From: Acidobacteriota bacterium
GTDB taxonomy: Bacteria > Acidobacteriota > Terriglobia > Terriglobales > Acidobacteriaceae
Assembly: GCA_021816455.1 (NCBI GenBank)
Contig: JAKAXU010000009.1
Span: 1 to 64,000, forward strand
Direction: 5' to 3'
Length of the DNA stretch: 64,000 bases
A program made the translations under genes and the position numbers. Of this stretch, positions 1 through 9,763 are shown piece by piece. Under the pieces are notes generated by a model. The model was given only the letters and a program-made list of their open reading frames with translations. It was not told the DNA's origin and searched no databases. Each line of letters begins with the position of its first letter. Positions within the stretch are counted from its first letter, which is position 1.

Positions 1-157
1 ATCGATCGACAATCAAACGTACGGCGCTATAACTCAATCCAAGATCGCGGGCAATCTGACGCCGGTTCACTCCGCGCTTGAAAGCACGAACCACTTGGTT
101 GCGACGCTCTTGTTGCGCGCCTGGGGAGTTTGCCGACGAAGAGTACCTGCGATGCAC
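1..157 (-). CDS. helix-turn-helix protein, transposase- or regulator-like (partial)
   Basis: The first 52 codons of a minus-strand gene that runs off the left edge. From a GTG start the peptide has a short basic, Ser-rich N-terminus and then a helix-turn-helix around residues 20-50. The recognition part reads NRRQIARDLGLSYSAVRLI, the pattern seen in homeodomain-like DNA-binding regions of IS630-type transposases and related regulators. No good Shine-Dalgarno sequence precedes the GTG, so the start is uncertain. Because only the DNA-binding part is visible, it cannot be decided whether this is a transposase or a stand-alone regulator. Confidence 0.5.
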   Translation of the reverse strand, partial: MHRRYSSSANSPGAQQERRNQVVRAFKRGVNRRQIARDLGLSYSAVRLIVDR

Positions 158-503
158 ATAGAAGGAGCGCCCCAATCCAAATTAGGACACTACCTGCCAG
201 AGTAAGAATTTCATCCGGATTTGCCGAAGTTGAGTCCTATAATGAATCACAAATCCAGCAGTTGGAAAGAGTCTTCCGGAAGTATAGACCCGGCAACCGA
301 ATTCTCCACTTCCCCCGGCGGCAGAGATGCCAGGATGGGGGGGAATTCGGGCAATCAAAGACCGGTCTTTCGGAGCGCGATCCGCTTTTTCGAGTGGCCG
401 GGCAGCGATCCCGAGTGCTCGAAGAGTGAAGTTGCAGGCTCCCGATCCAGTTTGGAATGCATTGCACCCCAGTCCGCGTCCGATGCAGGGGCGGTGACAG
501 AAG
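158..503. other. intergenic region, no gene recognised
   Basis: A 346-base stretch between the divergent HTH gene and the giant surface protein. Short open frames exist in several phases but none resembles a known protein. A perfect TATAAT lies at 238-243, with only a poor -35 (CCGGAT) 17 bases upstream, so it is a weak promoter candidate for the plus-strand gene. No tRNA, riboswitch or repeat was seen. Confidence 0.5.
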
Positions 504-3500
504 ATGCGGAGGAAACTCCGGTCGAGGATCAGGCGGAGTTCGGACGCGCGACGGACCGTCTCCGTCGTAACGCCGCTGCTTGCGGCCTTTTTTTTCGGCG
601 CGATCATGCCGCTTTGGGCGCAATCGGCTGCACACTCCGTCCTTCACGCTTCAGCTTCCACGGCTACCGGTTCGAGAGCTTCGTCGGCCACTGGCCTGCC
701 GCCGCTGGAGCGCGCCGAGCAGCACTTTCTGATGGAGCGCGGATGGCGCACGGGCCACAGCTTTCGCCTGCCGCCGCGCTCGGCTATCGCACCGATGCTG
801 CGTGCGCATAAAGAAGGCTCGGGCAGCTCGGCATGGACGGCAATTGGCCCGCAGGCAATCACGACGCCTACCTACGGGCTGGTCTCCGGCCGCGTGACCT
901 CGCTGGCCATCGATCCTTCCGACCCGACGGGGAATCACCTGCTGGTGGGCAGCACCGGCGGGGGACTGTGGCAGACCAATGTCTCGCAATCGACTTCGAG
1001 CGTTTTGTTTACGCCGATGACCGACAACGTGCCTGCTCTGGCCAACGCCGTGGATGCGGGCGTAAGCATTGGAGCCGTGAGCTTTCAGCCGGGAGCGACC
1101 GGCGTTCTGCTGGCCGGTCTGGGCGACCCGAACGATGCGTTGGACAGCTACTACGGAGCGGGGATTCTGCGCTCGACGGACAACGGAAGCACGTGGCCGC
1201 TGATCGCGCAGACAAGCGACCTGGAGTCGGGTCTGGCAGGCAAGGACGTCTCGTTTGCGGGGGAGGGATTTGCAGGATTTGCCTGGAGCGGCGCGAATCC
1301 CCTGCTGGTAGTGGCGGCTGTGAGCCATGCATACAGGAGCGGCCTGGTGAATGCTTTGGAAGGCAACCCCGCCAGCTACACCGGGTTGTTTTATTCGTCG
1401 GACAGCGGGACCACCTGGCACATGGCTACGGTGACCGATCCGAACGGCCAGATCATTCAGGCAGCGGCGCAGTCCCTGAGTCCGCCGGATGGGAATCCGG
1501 CGACGGCTGTGGTCTGGAATCCGCAGCGACAGCTTTTCCTTGCGGCGATCCGATATCACGGCTACTACCAGTCGAGCGACGGAATGCACTGGACGCGGCT
1601 GGCCGACCAGCCGGGAGCGGGGCTGACCACGGTAAACTGTCCCTCGCAGTCGGGCTTTCCGGGGGCGACCGGCTGCCCCATCTTTCGCGGCGCACTGGCG
1701 GTTAATCCGCAGACCGGCGACACCTTTGCCTGGACGGTTGATGTCAACCTGCAGGATCAGGGAATCTGGCAGGATTCGTGCACGCTGAACAGCGGCATCT
1801 GTTCGTCACTTCCGTTCACTTTTCCCACGCAGCTCAACACTTCGGCTCTGGAGACCACCTCTGCAGGCGGCAGCGCGACGATCCTGAGCGGGGATTACAA
1901 CCTGACGCTTGCGGCGGTTCCGTCGAATCAGGACACTCTGGTCTTTGCCGGAGGAGTCGATCTCTTTCGCTGTTCGCTGGCCAATAGCTGCCAGTGGCGC
2001 AACACCACAAACGCCACGACGTGCGCCACTGCGCAGGTGGGCGCATATCAGCACGCATTTGCCTGGAACGCGGCCAATCCGCTGCTGGTCTTTGTGGGCA
2101 ACGACAGCGGCCTGTGGCGCTCGATCGACGCAGTGGCGGAGACGGGCACAGTCTGCAATATGACCGACGCTACGCATTTTTCCAATCTCAACGGCGGCCT
2201 CGGTCCGCTGGCCGAGGTGGCGGTACTGGCGCAGAACGCGGGCAATCCGCAGACGATGCTGAGCGGCGTCGCGGGTACCGGAGCGGTGGGCGTGATGAAT
2301 GCCACAACTCCGCCGGAGGACTGGTCGCAGTTGCTTAGCGGCGAGGGCGGAGCAGTACTGGTCAATCCCAACGCGACGACCAACGACTGGTACGCCAACG
2401 TCGAGTCCGGGGTTGGGATTTTTCACTGCGATTCGGTTTCACTGTGCACCGGCATCGATTGGAGCCTGACGCCGACGGTGGGAGAGAATCAGGTGAATAA
2501 CGACGGACTGGCGATGAGCTATCCGGCGGTTTTTGTGCAGGATACGCTGGATCCAGCGCAACTGCTGGTAGCTACCTGCCGCGTGTGGCGAGGGGACGGC
2601 AGCGGCGCGAACTGGTCGGCGGCAAGCGCGCTGAGCGGACCGCTGGACGGCCTGCCGGACTCGGCCTGCGTGAGCAACTCGCTGATCCGCTCGCTGGCCG
2701 CGCACGCCAACAGCGACGGCACGGAGACGCTTTATGCCGGGATGGCCGGAACGGGCGACGGAGGTGGCTCTGTTCCCGGGCATGTCTTCGCCACGGTCTT
2801 CAACCCGACAACGGGCGCGACCTCCGGCTGGACCGATCTGGCGCTGAGCGCGGTGACCGGCTCCCCATTCGGATTCAATCCGTACGGCTACGATGTGGCA
2901 GGCATCACTATCGATGGCCATGACACCACGGGCAAGACGGTCTACGTCGCCATCGAAGGATTTGAGTCCGGCCCACAAGGCTCGCCGCAGCTCTATCGCT
3001 CCACCAATGGCGGTCAGAGCTGGACGGCGATCGCTTCGAATCTCCCCCCTGCGCCAGCAAACTCCGTAGTCGTAGACCCCTCCGACGCAAACACGGTGTA
3101 CGTGGGCACGGATACCGGGGTGTATCTGACGCATCAGATCACGAGTTGCTCGACGGGTTCGTGCTTTGCTGCGTACGGCTCCGGCCTGCCGCTGTCTCCG
3201 GTTACGCAACTGATTGCGACTCCGCTCGGCGCGGTCTCTGCCACGTTGACGGCCTCGACGTACGGCCGCGGCATCTGGCAGATTCCGCTCTCGATGACGG
3301 CTACGTCTGTCGCCGTTGCTTCCCTGAGTCCGACTTCGCTGGTCTTTTCCTCGACCAGCGTCGGCTCCACCAGCCCCGGCCAGAAGATTACGGTCTCGAA
3401 TACCGGCTCGCTCGCGCTGGCCGTCTCGTCGATCAGCATTACCGGAAGCAACCCCGGCGATTTCTCCGAGACCAACTCCTGTGCTGGCCAGAGCATCGGT

Positions 3501-6500
3501 GCCGGCGCCACCTGCTCGATTACGGTGACCTTTGCGCCCAGCCAGCAGGGCGCTCGCTCGGCGACGCTCACCGTCTTTGGCAACGTGGCCGGCGGTCAAC
3601 TCCAGACGCAGTTGTCGGGCACAGCCGTGGCTCCGGCAGCAATCACGCTGCAACCCTCGGCACTCACCTTCGCGCAACAGCAGACAGGCACGACATCGGC
3701 AGCGCAGTCCATCTCGATTGAAAACACGGGCGGCGCGTCGCTGACGATCAGCTCGGCCAGCGTGAGCAGCCCATTCCTGATCGTCTCCAACGGCTGCGGA
3801 AGCTCGCTGGCTGCCAGTACCGCCTGCTCCGTCTCCATCGATTTCTCCCCGTCGGCGAGCGGACCGGCGAACGGGACGTTTACGCTGATCGACAGCGCGG
3901 GAACCCAGACCGCACCGCTCAACGGGATCGGAATCACCGGTGCGACGGACACGCTTTCCGCCACCAGCCTGAGCTTTCCAACCACCGGAACCGGGCAGAC
4001 TTCGGCACCGCTGACGCTCACGCTCACCAACTCCGGCGGAGTTCCGCTGACCTCGATCGGAACCTCGGTCAGCGGTCCGTTTGCCGCCACCACCACCTGT
4101 GGCACTTCGCTTGCGGCAGACTCGTCCTGCACGCTCTCAGTCACGTTTTCTCCCACGGTTCTGGGAACCGCGCACGGCTCGCTCACGGTCAGCGATGCGC
4201 TGCGCTCCCAGGTGATTGCATTGAGCGGAACCGGAGCCGCGCCGCCCGTCATCGGGCTGTCGAATTCGAGCTGGAACTTCGGCTCCAGCCAGGTGAATGT
4301 AGCGACGACCCCGAACCGGTTTTCCATCGCCAACCGCGGCAGTCTTCCTATTCTGAACGCCACGACCGCGATCTCTGGCCCCGGAGCGGCGAGTTTTCAG
4401 GTCACCTCCTTCCCCTGCACGGCACCCATCAACGGCGGCACATCCTGCAACTTCATGGTCGATTTCGATCCGCAGTCTGCAGGCGCGCAGAATGCCACAC
4501 TCACATTGGCATCGACGCAGGCCGGCGTCGCATCGGCCTCGATGGCGCTCACCGGGATCGGCCTGGCACCACCCTCGATGCTGCCCTCTCCGCCATCGAT
4601 CAACTTCGGACAGTTGAAGGTCACCTTCACCAGCGGTCCGTACATCGTAACCATCACCAACTCGGGGCAAGAGCCGCTCAACCCGCCCACCGTCGCCTCC
4701 TCCGGGGCGAACGCAGCGGACTTTGCCTTTGTGCAATCCACCTGTGTTCTGAACAGTAACCACCAGATTCAGCCTGGCCAGATCTGCACCTATCAGGGAA
4801 CCTTCAGCGCGACGGTCGTCGGCCTGGAATCGGCTACTCTGACCTTCACCAGTTCGAATGCGATCCCGGCTTCGGTATCCGTCGGCCTGCTCGGCACCGG
4901 AACTTCGCTGATCGATTTCACGGCTACCCCGACCGGCGTCACTTTTCCGGCTACATTTGTCGGCACACCCTCCTCCGCGGCAATCGTCACTCTCAGCGAG
5001 CTGACCAAGCAGCCGCTCGACCAGTTCGCGCTGGCGGTGAGCGCTCCATTCCAGCTTGTGCCTACGTTGACGACTTGCGGGACCACGCTGCCCGGCTCGG
5101 CCAGTTGCAATGTCGCAATCGTATACACACCGACGGCGGTTGGCGCTCAATCGGGCGTGCTGACTGTGACCAGCATTACGCCGGGCTTCGCGCCATTCAC
5201 CGTTCCGCTCACCGGATCGGGGCTTGCCGTCGGCCAGTTCACGCTCAGCGCTCCGGCGCTGGGCTTTGGCAGCGTCCTTGTCGGCAGCACCTCCGGCGCA
5301 CAGCAGCTCCTCGTGACCAACTCCGGAGCAGCTCCGCTGAACGGCCTCAACGTCGCGGTCACCGGCCCGTTCACGCTCTCCGGCAACGGGTGCGGCTCCT
5401 CGCTTGCGCCGGAGACTTTCTGCACCGTGACGGTCACCTACACGCCGACCACCGCCGGCAACTCGACCGGCTCACTCTCGGCCACCTCGACCAGCGTCGG
5501 CGTCGCACCCATCCAGGCCTCGCTCACCGGCAACGGTCTTGTCCCCGGCGCTCTGGAGGTCAGCCCGAGCTTTCTTGACTTCGGTTCGGCGACCATCGGC
5601 CAATCTTCGCTCGCGCAGCCCGTCACCGTCTTCAATACCGGGCCGACCGCGCTCACGCTTCAGCCGCTGGCCGTCACCGGGGATTACTCGGTCTCTACCA
5701 GCACCTGCGGCAGCCAGATCGCCGCCGGCGATAACTGTACTCTCTACACCATCTTCACGCCCACGCAGCCGGGCAGCCGCCTGGGAGCTATCACCCTCAC
5801 GGCCACGCAAAACGGCATTCCTGTGACCATCGCGCTCAGTGGCACCGGTGTGTCCGCTGCTTCGCTTGCAGCAAACACCTACGCTCTCAGCTTCCCGTCG
5901 GTCGGCGTCGGCGTTACTTCCAATCCGCTGCCCGTCGTGCTGACCAACTCCGGGACGGAGCCGGTGACCAGCCTCACACTCTCCGCCGCGCCGCCTTTCA
6001 GCGTCCAACCCGGCACCGGACCCGGCACCTGCAACCTGCAGCTCGCCGCAGGAGCCAGTTGTACGGCGCAGGTATATTTCACTCCAACGACGACCGGCTC
6101 ACTGACCGGCACGCTCACCGTGACGACCACCAACCTGGGCGTCGGCCCGCTGGCCATCCTGCTCTCCGGCACGGGTGTACCCGGCGGTTCACTTGTCATT
6201 ACGCCCGATCCGCTGAACTTTCCCTCCACCACAGTGGGAGCGGCCAGCGCCGCGCAGACTGCCGTGCTCTCCAACCCTGGAGCAAGCCCCATCAACGGAC
6301 TCGTTCTCGCGGCGACCGGCGACTTCATCCTCTCCGGCAGCAGTTGCGCGAACCAGATCATCGCCCAGGGATCCTGTACTGTGCAGATCCTCTTCAAACC
6401 CACCGTCACCGGCGGACGCCAGGGATCTCTGACCGCCTCCACCACCACGGCCGGCGTTCCGCAGGCCAGCACCCTGCTGACGGGAACGGCGCTTGCTCCA

Positions 6501-7790
6501 GCGCAGCTTGCTGTCACTCCGGCCGCACTCACCTTTCCGGCAACGTACCTTCACCAGACAAGCCCCACCCAGGCGGTGACCATCTCCGATCCTGGCCAGT
6601 CCGGCATCACTGATCTCGCGCTCAGCGTCGCCGGGCCATTCCAGATCGCCAATACGACCTGCACCGCGGCGCTCGCCGCAGGCGGAAGCTGCATGGCAGC
6701 CATCGCCTTTGCGCCGAACGTCGGCTCCAGCGGACAAACTTTCACCGGATCGCTTTCGATCAGCGCCCCGGCGGAGTCCGCGTTTGGCACAGTACCCGGA
6801 GTCGTCGCCCTCAGCGGCACCGTCAATCTGCCGCCGACGCTGGCCGCCTCACCGCAGCTCATTGTTACTTTTCCCACCACGTCGGTCGGATTGGCCGCCG
6901 TCCAGCAAACGGTTACCGTATCCAACGCCGGAACCTCCGGCTCGCTCACCGGCGTCTACGTTACGCTTCCCCCGGCATCTTCGGCACTCGGATTCTTCGT
7001 CGTCTCCAGCACCTGCGGCACATCCACTGCGCCGATCTCTCTGGCCAGCGGAGCCACCTGTGCGATTCAGGTTGGCTTCGGCCCCACTGCCGCCGGCATC
7101 CTCAACGGCTCGCTCACGGTCAACAGCGCCAACGGCAGCAGCCCGATCAACCTTACCCTCACGGGCACCGGCTTCGACTTTACGCTCTCCGCCCAGACCA
7201 TCACCGCCAGCGTGGTCCAGGGCCAGACCGCCAACTTTACGCTCACTCTGCAGTCGCTCGGCGCAACCTCCGGCACCTTCACGCTCACCTGTCCCAATAC
7301 CCCCGCTGGCACGCTCTGCCTCTTCAATCCCTCGGCACCCTCGAACCTGCCGATCGGAACCCAGGCGCAGTTTCTGCTGGCCATCTCGACGGCGGCGCCG
7401 GTGCCGGGAACGCCAGGCATGCGCACCGGAAATGGTCAGGGCAGCGGCCAATCCGGCACCGCAGCGCCGGATACAACTGGGCACGTGTCGACAGCCGCGA
7501 GGCTCGTCCCGACGACGCTGGCCGCCGCATTTCTCCTGCTCTTCCCCTTTGCCGGTTTCCGCCGCGTCCATCGCCGCTTGCGCAGCATGCTTTCGCTGGC
7601 CTGCCTTGTGTTCACCGGGGTAGCACTGGCCGCGCTTGCGCTCAGCCTGAATGGCTGTGCCCGGGCCAGCGGCTCGACCGGCCAGCTCTCAACCTCCGGC
7701 AACACCAGCCAGGGCACCTACACCGTCGAGGTCACCGCATTGACGATGGGCATCGCGCACACTGTGGATGTGACGCTGATCATCAACTGA
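504..7790 (+). CDS. giant secreted choice-of-anchor D repeat protein with N-terminal BNR/sortilin-like propeller
   Basis: A 2428-residue exported surface protein. Residues 1-45 form a signal peptide with a long Arg-rich n-region ending near LWAQ-SA. Residues about 95-930 are a propeller-like region with Asp-box motifs (STDNGSTW, SSDSGTTW, STNGGQSW), as in sortilin/BNR proteins. From about 930 to 2230 follow roughly twelve Ig-like repeats of about 100 residues with the cycle L-x-F-x(5)-VG, SNTG, paired Cys and F-x-P-x(2)-G, typical of choice-of-anchor D (HYDIN/ASH-like) domains. Near the C-terminus two hydrophobic segments (about 2335-2351 and 2361-2384) joined by an Arg-rich turn are followed by a Cys-Ser/Gly-rich stretch and a last beta-rich strand set. 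Related giant proteins are common in Acidobacteriota; the ligand is unknown. A role in adhesion or polymer binding is inference. An AGGGG upstream of the ATG is a weak ribosome site. Confidence 0.88.
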   Translation: MRRKLRSRIRRSSDARRTVSVVTPLLAAFFFGAIMPLWAQSAAHSVLHASASTATGSRASSATGLPPLERAEQHFLMERGWRTGHSFRLPPRSAIAPMLRAHKEGSGSSAWTAIGPQAITTPTYGLVSGRVTSLAIDPSDPTGNHLLVGSTGGGLWQTNVSQSTSSVLFTPMTDNVPALANAVDAGVSIGAVSFQPGATGVLLAGLGDPNDALDSYYGAGILRSTDNGSTWPLIAQTSDLESGLAGKDVSFAGEGFAGFAWSGANPLLVVAAVSHAYRSGLVNALEGNPASYTGLFYSSDSGTTWHMATVTDPNGQIIQAAAQSLSPPDGNPATAVVWNPQRQLFLAAIRYHGYYQSSDGMHWTRLADQPGAGLTTVNCPSQSGFPGATGCPIFRGALAVNPQTGDTFAWTVDVNLQDQGIWQDSCTLNSGICSSLPFTFPTQLNTSALETTSAGGSATILSGDYNLTLAAVPSNQDTLVFAGGVDLFRCSLANSCQWRNTTNATTCATAQVGAYQHAFAWNAANPLLVFVGNDSGLWRSIDAVAETGTVCNMTDATHFSNLNGGLGPLAEVAVLAQNAGNPQTMLSGVAGTGAVGVMNATTPPEDWSQLLSGEGGAVLVNPNATTNDWYANVESGVGIFHCDSVSLCTGIDWSLTPTVGENQVNNDGLAMSYPAVFVQDTLDPAQLLVATCRVWRGDGSGANWSAASALSGPLDGLPDSACVSNSLIRSLAAHANSDGTETLYAGMAGTGDGGGSVPGHVFATVFNPTTGATSGWTDLALSAVTGSPFGFNPYGYDVAGITIDGHDTTGKTVYVAIEGFESGPQGSPQLYRSTNGGQSWTAIASNLPPAPANSVVVDPSDANTVYVGTDTGVYLTHQITSCSTGSCFAAYGSGLPLSPVTQLIATPLGAVSATLTASTYGRGIWQIPLSMTATSVAVASLSPTSLVFSSTSVGSTSPGQKITVSNTGSLALAVSSISITGSNPGDFSETNSCAGQSIGAGATCSITVTFAPSQQGARSATLTVFGNVAGGQLQTQLSGTAVAPAAITLQPSALTFAQQQTGTTSAAQSISIENTGGASLTISSASVSSPFLIVSNGCGSSLAASTACSVSIDFSPSASGPANGTFTLIDSAGTQTAPLNGIGITGATDTLSATSLSFPTTGTGQTSAPLTLTLTNSGGVPLTSIGTSVSGPFAATTTCGTSLAADSSCTLSVTFSPTVLGTAHGSLTVSDALRSQVIALSGTGAAPPVIGLSNSSWNFGSSQVNVATTPNRFSIANRGSLPILNATTAISGPGAASFQVTSFPCTAPINGGTSCNFMVDFDPQSAGAQNATLTLASTQAGVASASMALTGIGLAPPSMLPSPPSINFGQLKVTFTSGPYIVTITNSGQEPLNPPTVASSGANAADFAFVQSTCVLNSNHQIQPGQICTYQGTFSATVVGLESATLTFTSSNAIPASVSVGLLGTGTSLIDFTATPTGVTFPATFVGTPSSAAIVTLSELTKQPLDQFALAVSAPFQLVPTLTTCGTTLPGSASCNVAIVYTPTAVGAQSGVLTVTSITPGFAPFTVPLTGSGLAVGQFTLSAPALGFGSVLVGSTSGAQQLLVTNSGAAPLNGLNVAVTGPFTLSGNGCGSSLAPETFCTVTVTYTPTTAGNSTGSLSATSTSVGVAPIQASLTGNGLVPGALEVSPSFLDFGSATIGQSSLAQPVTVFNTGPTALTLQPLAVTGDYSVSTSTCGSQIAAGDNCTLYTIFTPTQPGSRLGAITLTATQNGIPVTIALSGTGVSAASLAANTYALSFPSVGVGVTSNPLPVVLTNSGTEPVTSLTLSAAPPFSVQPGTGPGTCNLQLAAGASCTAQVYFTPTTTGSLTGTLTVTTTNLGVGPLAILLSGTGVPGGSLVITPDPLNFPSTTVGAASAAQTAVLSNPGASPINGLVLAATGDFILSGSSCANQIIAQGSCTVQILFKPTVTGGRQGSLTASTTTAGVPQASTLLTGTALAPAQLAVTPAALTFPATYLHQTSPTQAVTISDPGQSGITDLALSVAGPFQIANTTCTAALAAGGSCMAAIAFAPNVGSSGQTFTGSLSISAPAESAFGTVPGVVALSGTVNLPPTLAASPQLIVTFPTTSVGLAAVQQTVTVSNAGTSGSLTGVYVTLPPASSALGFFVVSSTCGTSTAPISLASGATCAIQVGFGPTAAGILNGSLTVNSANGSSPINLTLTGTGFDFTLSAQTITASVVQGQTANFTLTLQSLGATSGTFTLTCPNTPAGTLCLFNPSAPSNLPIGTQAQFLLAISTAAPVPGTPGMRTGNGQGSGQSGTAAPDTTGHVSTAARLVPTTLAAAFLLLFPFAGFRRVHRRLRSMLSLACLVFTGVALAALALSLNGCARASGSTGQLSTSGNTSQGTYTVEVTALTMGIAHTVDVTLIIN

Positions 7791-7927
7791 CCAGCGCATC
7801 TCTGCCATCCGCTCGCTCACTTCTCGCTGGCGACGATCGGACCCAACAACTGCTGTCCAACCATCCCCAGTCGACGACCATCTAAGTTTCATCAGAAGAT
7901 GCACCATCCCCCTACTGGAGGCATCCC

Positions 7928-8599
7928 ATGCACCCGAAGATACTTGCAACTTTCTTCGCAATTTTCTTCCTGTCCCCGATCTGCGCCTTTGCATCGCAAA
8001 CCGATGCTGCCCTCAGCATTTACGGCGCTTTCAGCAGTACCACCAGCGGCAACGGCACCACGCAAAGTCCGGCCAATGCAGCAGGTGGCATGATCGAGCT
8101 GCGCCACCTCGTGCATCCATGGCTAGGCTATGAAGCCACCTACTCCTTCAATCGCGCCAACCAAAGTTACACCTATCCCGGTATTAACCCGCCCTGTCCT
8201 TCCGGTGGATGCGGAGGCTCGACTTCCGCACAGTTTTCCTCCGTCTCCGCCAATGCACATGAATTCACCGGCGACTGGGTCGCTTCACTCAAGCTGTTGA
8301 ACCTGCGACCCTTTGCGCTGGCAGGCGTCGGCTTGCTGCTGGACGTACCGACCAGCGGGACATATACAGACTGCAGCACAGCCAGCAACACCTGCGTGAA
8401 CGCACCCACCAACACCTCCACCAAACCAGTCTTCGTCTACGGCGCAGGACTGGACTGGGGGTTGCTGCCGCATCTGGGCCTGCGCTTCCAATATCGCGGC
8501 AACGTCTATAAAGCTGCATCGCTGGCAAATGCGGTCCGGTCCACGAATGCCTTTATGACTACCGCCGAACCAATGATCGGTGCATACTTCCGCTTTTGA
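7928..8599 (+). CDS. outer-membrane beta-barrel protein, copy 1
   Basis: A 223-residue protein with a clean signal peptide (cleavage near AFA-SQT) and alternating beta strands ending in a C-terminal aromatic (GAYFRF), the usual signature of outer-membrane barrels inserted by BamA. A GGAGG ribosome site sits seven bases before the ATG. The mature protein resembles small OmpA/OmpW-sized barrels: it shares LRHLVHPWLGYEATYSFNRA and a late VFVYGAGLDWG-type strand with the next gene. Function beyond a small envelope barrel cannot be assigned. Two Cys pairs in extracellular-type loops (CPSGGCGG and CSTASNTC) may form disulfides. Confidence 0.85.
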   Translation: MHPKILATFFAIFFLSPICAFASQTDAALSIYGAFSSTTSGNGTTQSPANAAGGMIELRHLVHPWLGYEATYSFNRANQSYTYPGINPPCPSGGCGGSTSAQFSSVSANAHEFTGDWVASLKLLNLRPFALAGVGLLLDVPTSGTYTDCSTASNTCVNAPTNTSTKPVFVYGAGLDWGLLPHLGLRFQYRGNVYKAASLANAVRSTNAFMTTAEPMIGAYFRF

Positions 8600-8693
8600 T
8601 TCCTCCGCGCTACCCAATCCAGCGAGTTTGTCGTCCAACCCTCGGCTCCCGCATGCCATGGTAAGTACAATAGATTGCACGGAGAACTCTTAG

Positions 8694-9380
8694 ATGCCTT
8701 TGAAGTTGACTGGAAAGATTTTTGCCGTGGCGTTCTTTGCCGCGGCCACCCTCAGCACTGCGCGTGCGGCGCAAACGGATGTTGGCCTCAGCGGATACGG
8801 TTCGCTGAATGGCACCACCAACACCAGCAGCGGTCTGACCCAGATTCCGGCCAACTCCATCGGCGGGATGCTCGAACTGCGGCACATCTCGAGCCCCTTC
8901 CTCGGCTTTGAGGCGACGTACTCCTACAATCGCGCCAACCAGGAGTACAGCAATCCGGTCTCGTGCCCCGGCGCAAGCTGCCCGCTCACGCCCTACGCAA
9001 GCTCGGTCTCGGCGATCGCCAACGAGATCACCGGGGACTGGATCTTTTCTCTCAAGCTGAAGAAGAGGAAGAAAATTCATCCCTTCGCCTTGCTGGGCGC
9101 GGGCATCATCCTGATTACACCGACGAAGGGCACGGTCTATTCCTACTCTCTGGGGACCAACCCTGCCTTCCAAAGCGCTCCTGCTCCGACCAACAGCGCA
9201 AACATGCCGGTCTTCGTCTATGGCATTGGCGTGGACTGGGACGTGTTGCGGCACCTTGGCTTGCGCATGCAGTTCCGCGGCAATATGTATACGGCCCCGG
9301 CGCTCACCACATCCATCGGATCAACGAATTTAGCAACCCAGACCTATGAGCCGATGATCGGTGCGTACTACCGCTTTTGA
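8694..9380 (+). CDS. outer-membrane beta-barrel protein, copy 2
   Basis: A 228-residue paralogue of the preceding gene, separated by only 94 bases and in the same direction. It has a signal peptide (cleavage near ARA-AQT), the shared ELRH-x(7)-G(Y/F)EATYS(F/Y)NRANQ segment, an EITGDW strand, the VFVYGIGVDWD strand and the terminal GAYYRF. An ACGGAG ribosome site precedes the ATG. The pair looks like a tandem duplication that has since diverged, mostly in the loops. Expected to be an outer-membrane barrel; the transported substrate or partner is unknown. Confidence 0.85.
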   Translation: MPLKLTGKIFAVAFFAAATLSTARAAQTDVGLSGYGSLNGTTNTSSGLTQIPANSIGGMLELRHISSPFLGFEATYSYNRANQEYSNPVSCPGASCPLTPYASSVSAIANEITGDWIFSLKLKKRKKIHPFALLGAGIILITPTKGTVYSYSLGTNPAFQSAPAPTNSANMPVFVYGIGVDWDVLRHLGLRMQFRGNMYTAPALTTSIGSTNLATQTYEPMIGAYYRF

Positions 9381-9574
9381 GCGATGCTCCTTCGAGTCGT
9401 CCTCACGCGAAGCTTCCTGAACAGATTCCTCGGCCGATCGGCGTAAATTCCAGGTAAGGCAATCGGTTCCGATGCAGGTATGCTGGAGTGGATCGCGAAG
9501 GCTATCGGTGTGGGTACGCGCGTCGCCCGTTCTTGAACGGGGAGGATGCGTCGCGAGGGGAGGGTGAAGCCGGA

Positions 9575-9763
9575 ATGAAAGCTGCCGGAATGTTTCTGCT
9601 GCTGACGGGGTGGGCTATTACGCTCTCCTCGGTGGCTCCGTTTGCACAGGGCGCGCTGCGAAGCGTCTTTATCCTGGTCGGTTTCAGCTTGGAGCTGAGC
9701 GGACTGACGATGGCCTTCCGCGCGTTCCACGGCGGAGCGAAGGCCAGACGGGAGTCCGAATGA
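9575..9763 (+). CDS. small two-helix membrane protein, coupled to ammonium transporter
   Basis: A 62-residue protein with two hydrophobic segments (about residues 3-22 and 29-48) and a basic C-terminal tail (GGAKARRESE), so both ends are probably cytoplasmic. The ATG chosen follows GGGGAGG by ten bases; a longer in-frame start at 9488 adds a polar N-terminus without a ribosome site. Its stop overlaps the ATG of the Amt gene (ATGA), which implies translational coupling. No family was recognised. By context it could be an accessory subunit or a two-helix partner of the transporter, which is inference. Confidence 0.6.
   Translation: MKAAGMFLLLTGWAITLSSVAPFAQGALRSVFILVGFSLELSGLTMAFRAFHGGAKARRESE

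Noticed and set aside
9488..9574. A longer start for the small membrane protein beside the Amt gene
   Set aside because: It adds a polar 29-residue N-terminus without a ribosome site, while the internal ATG follows GGGGAGG.
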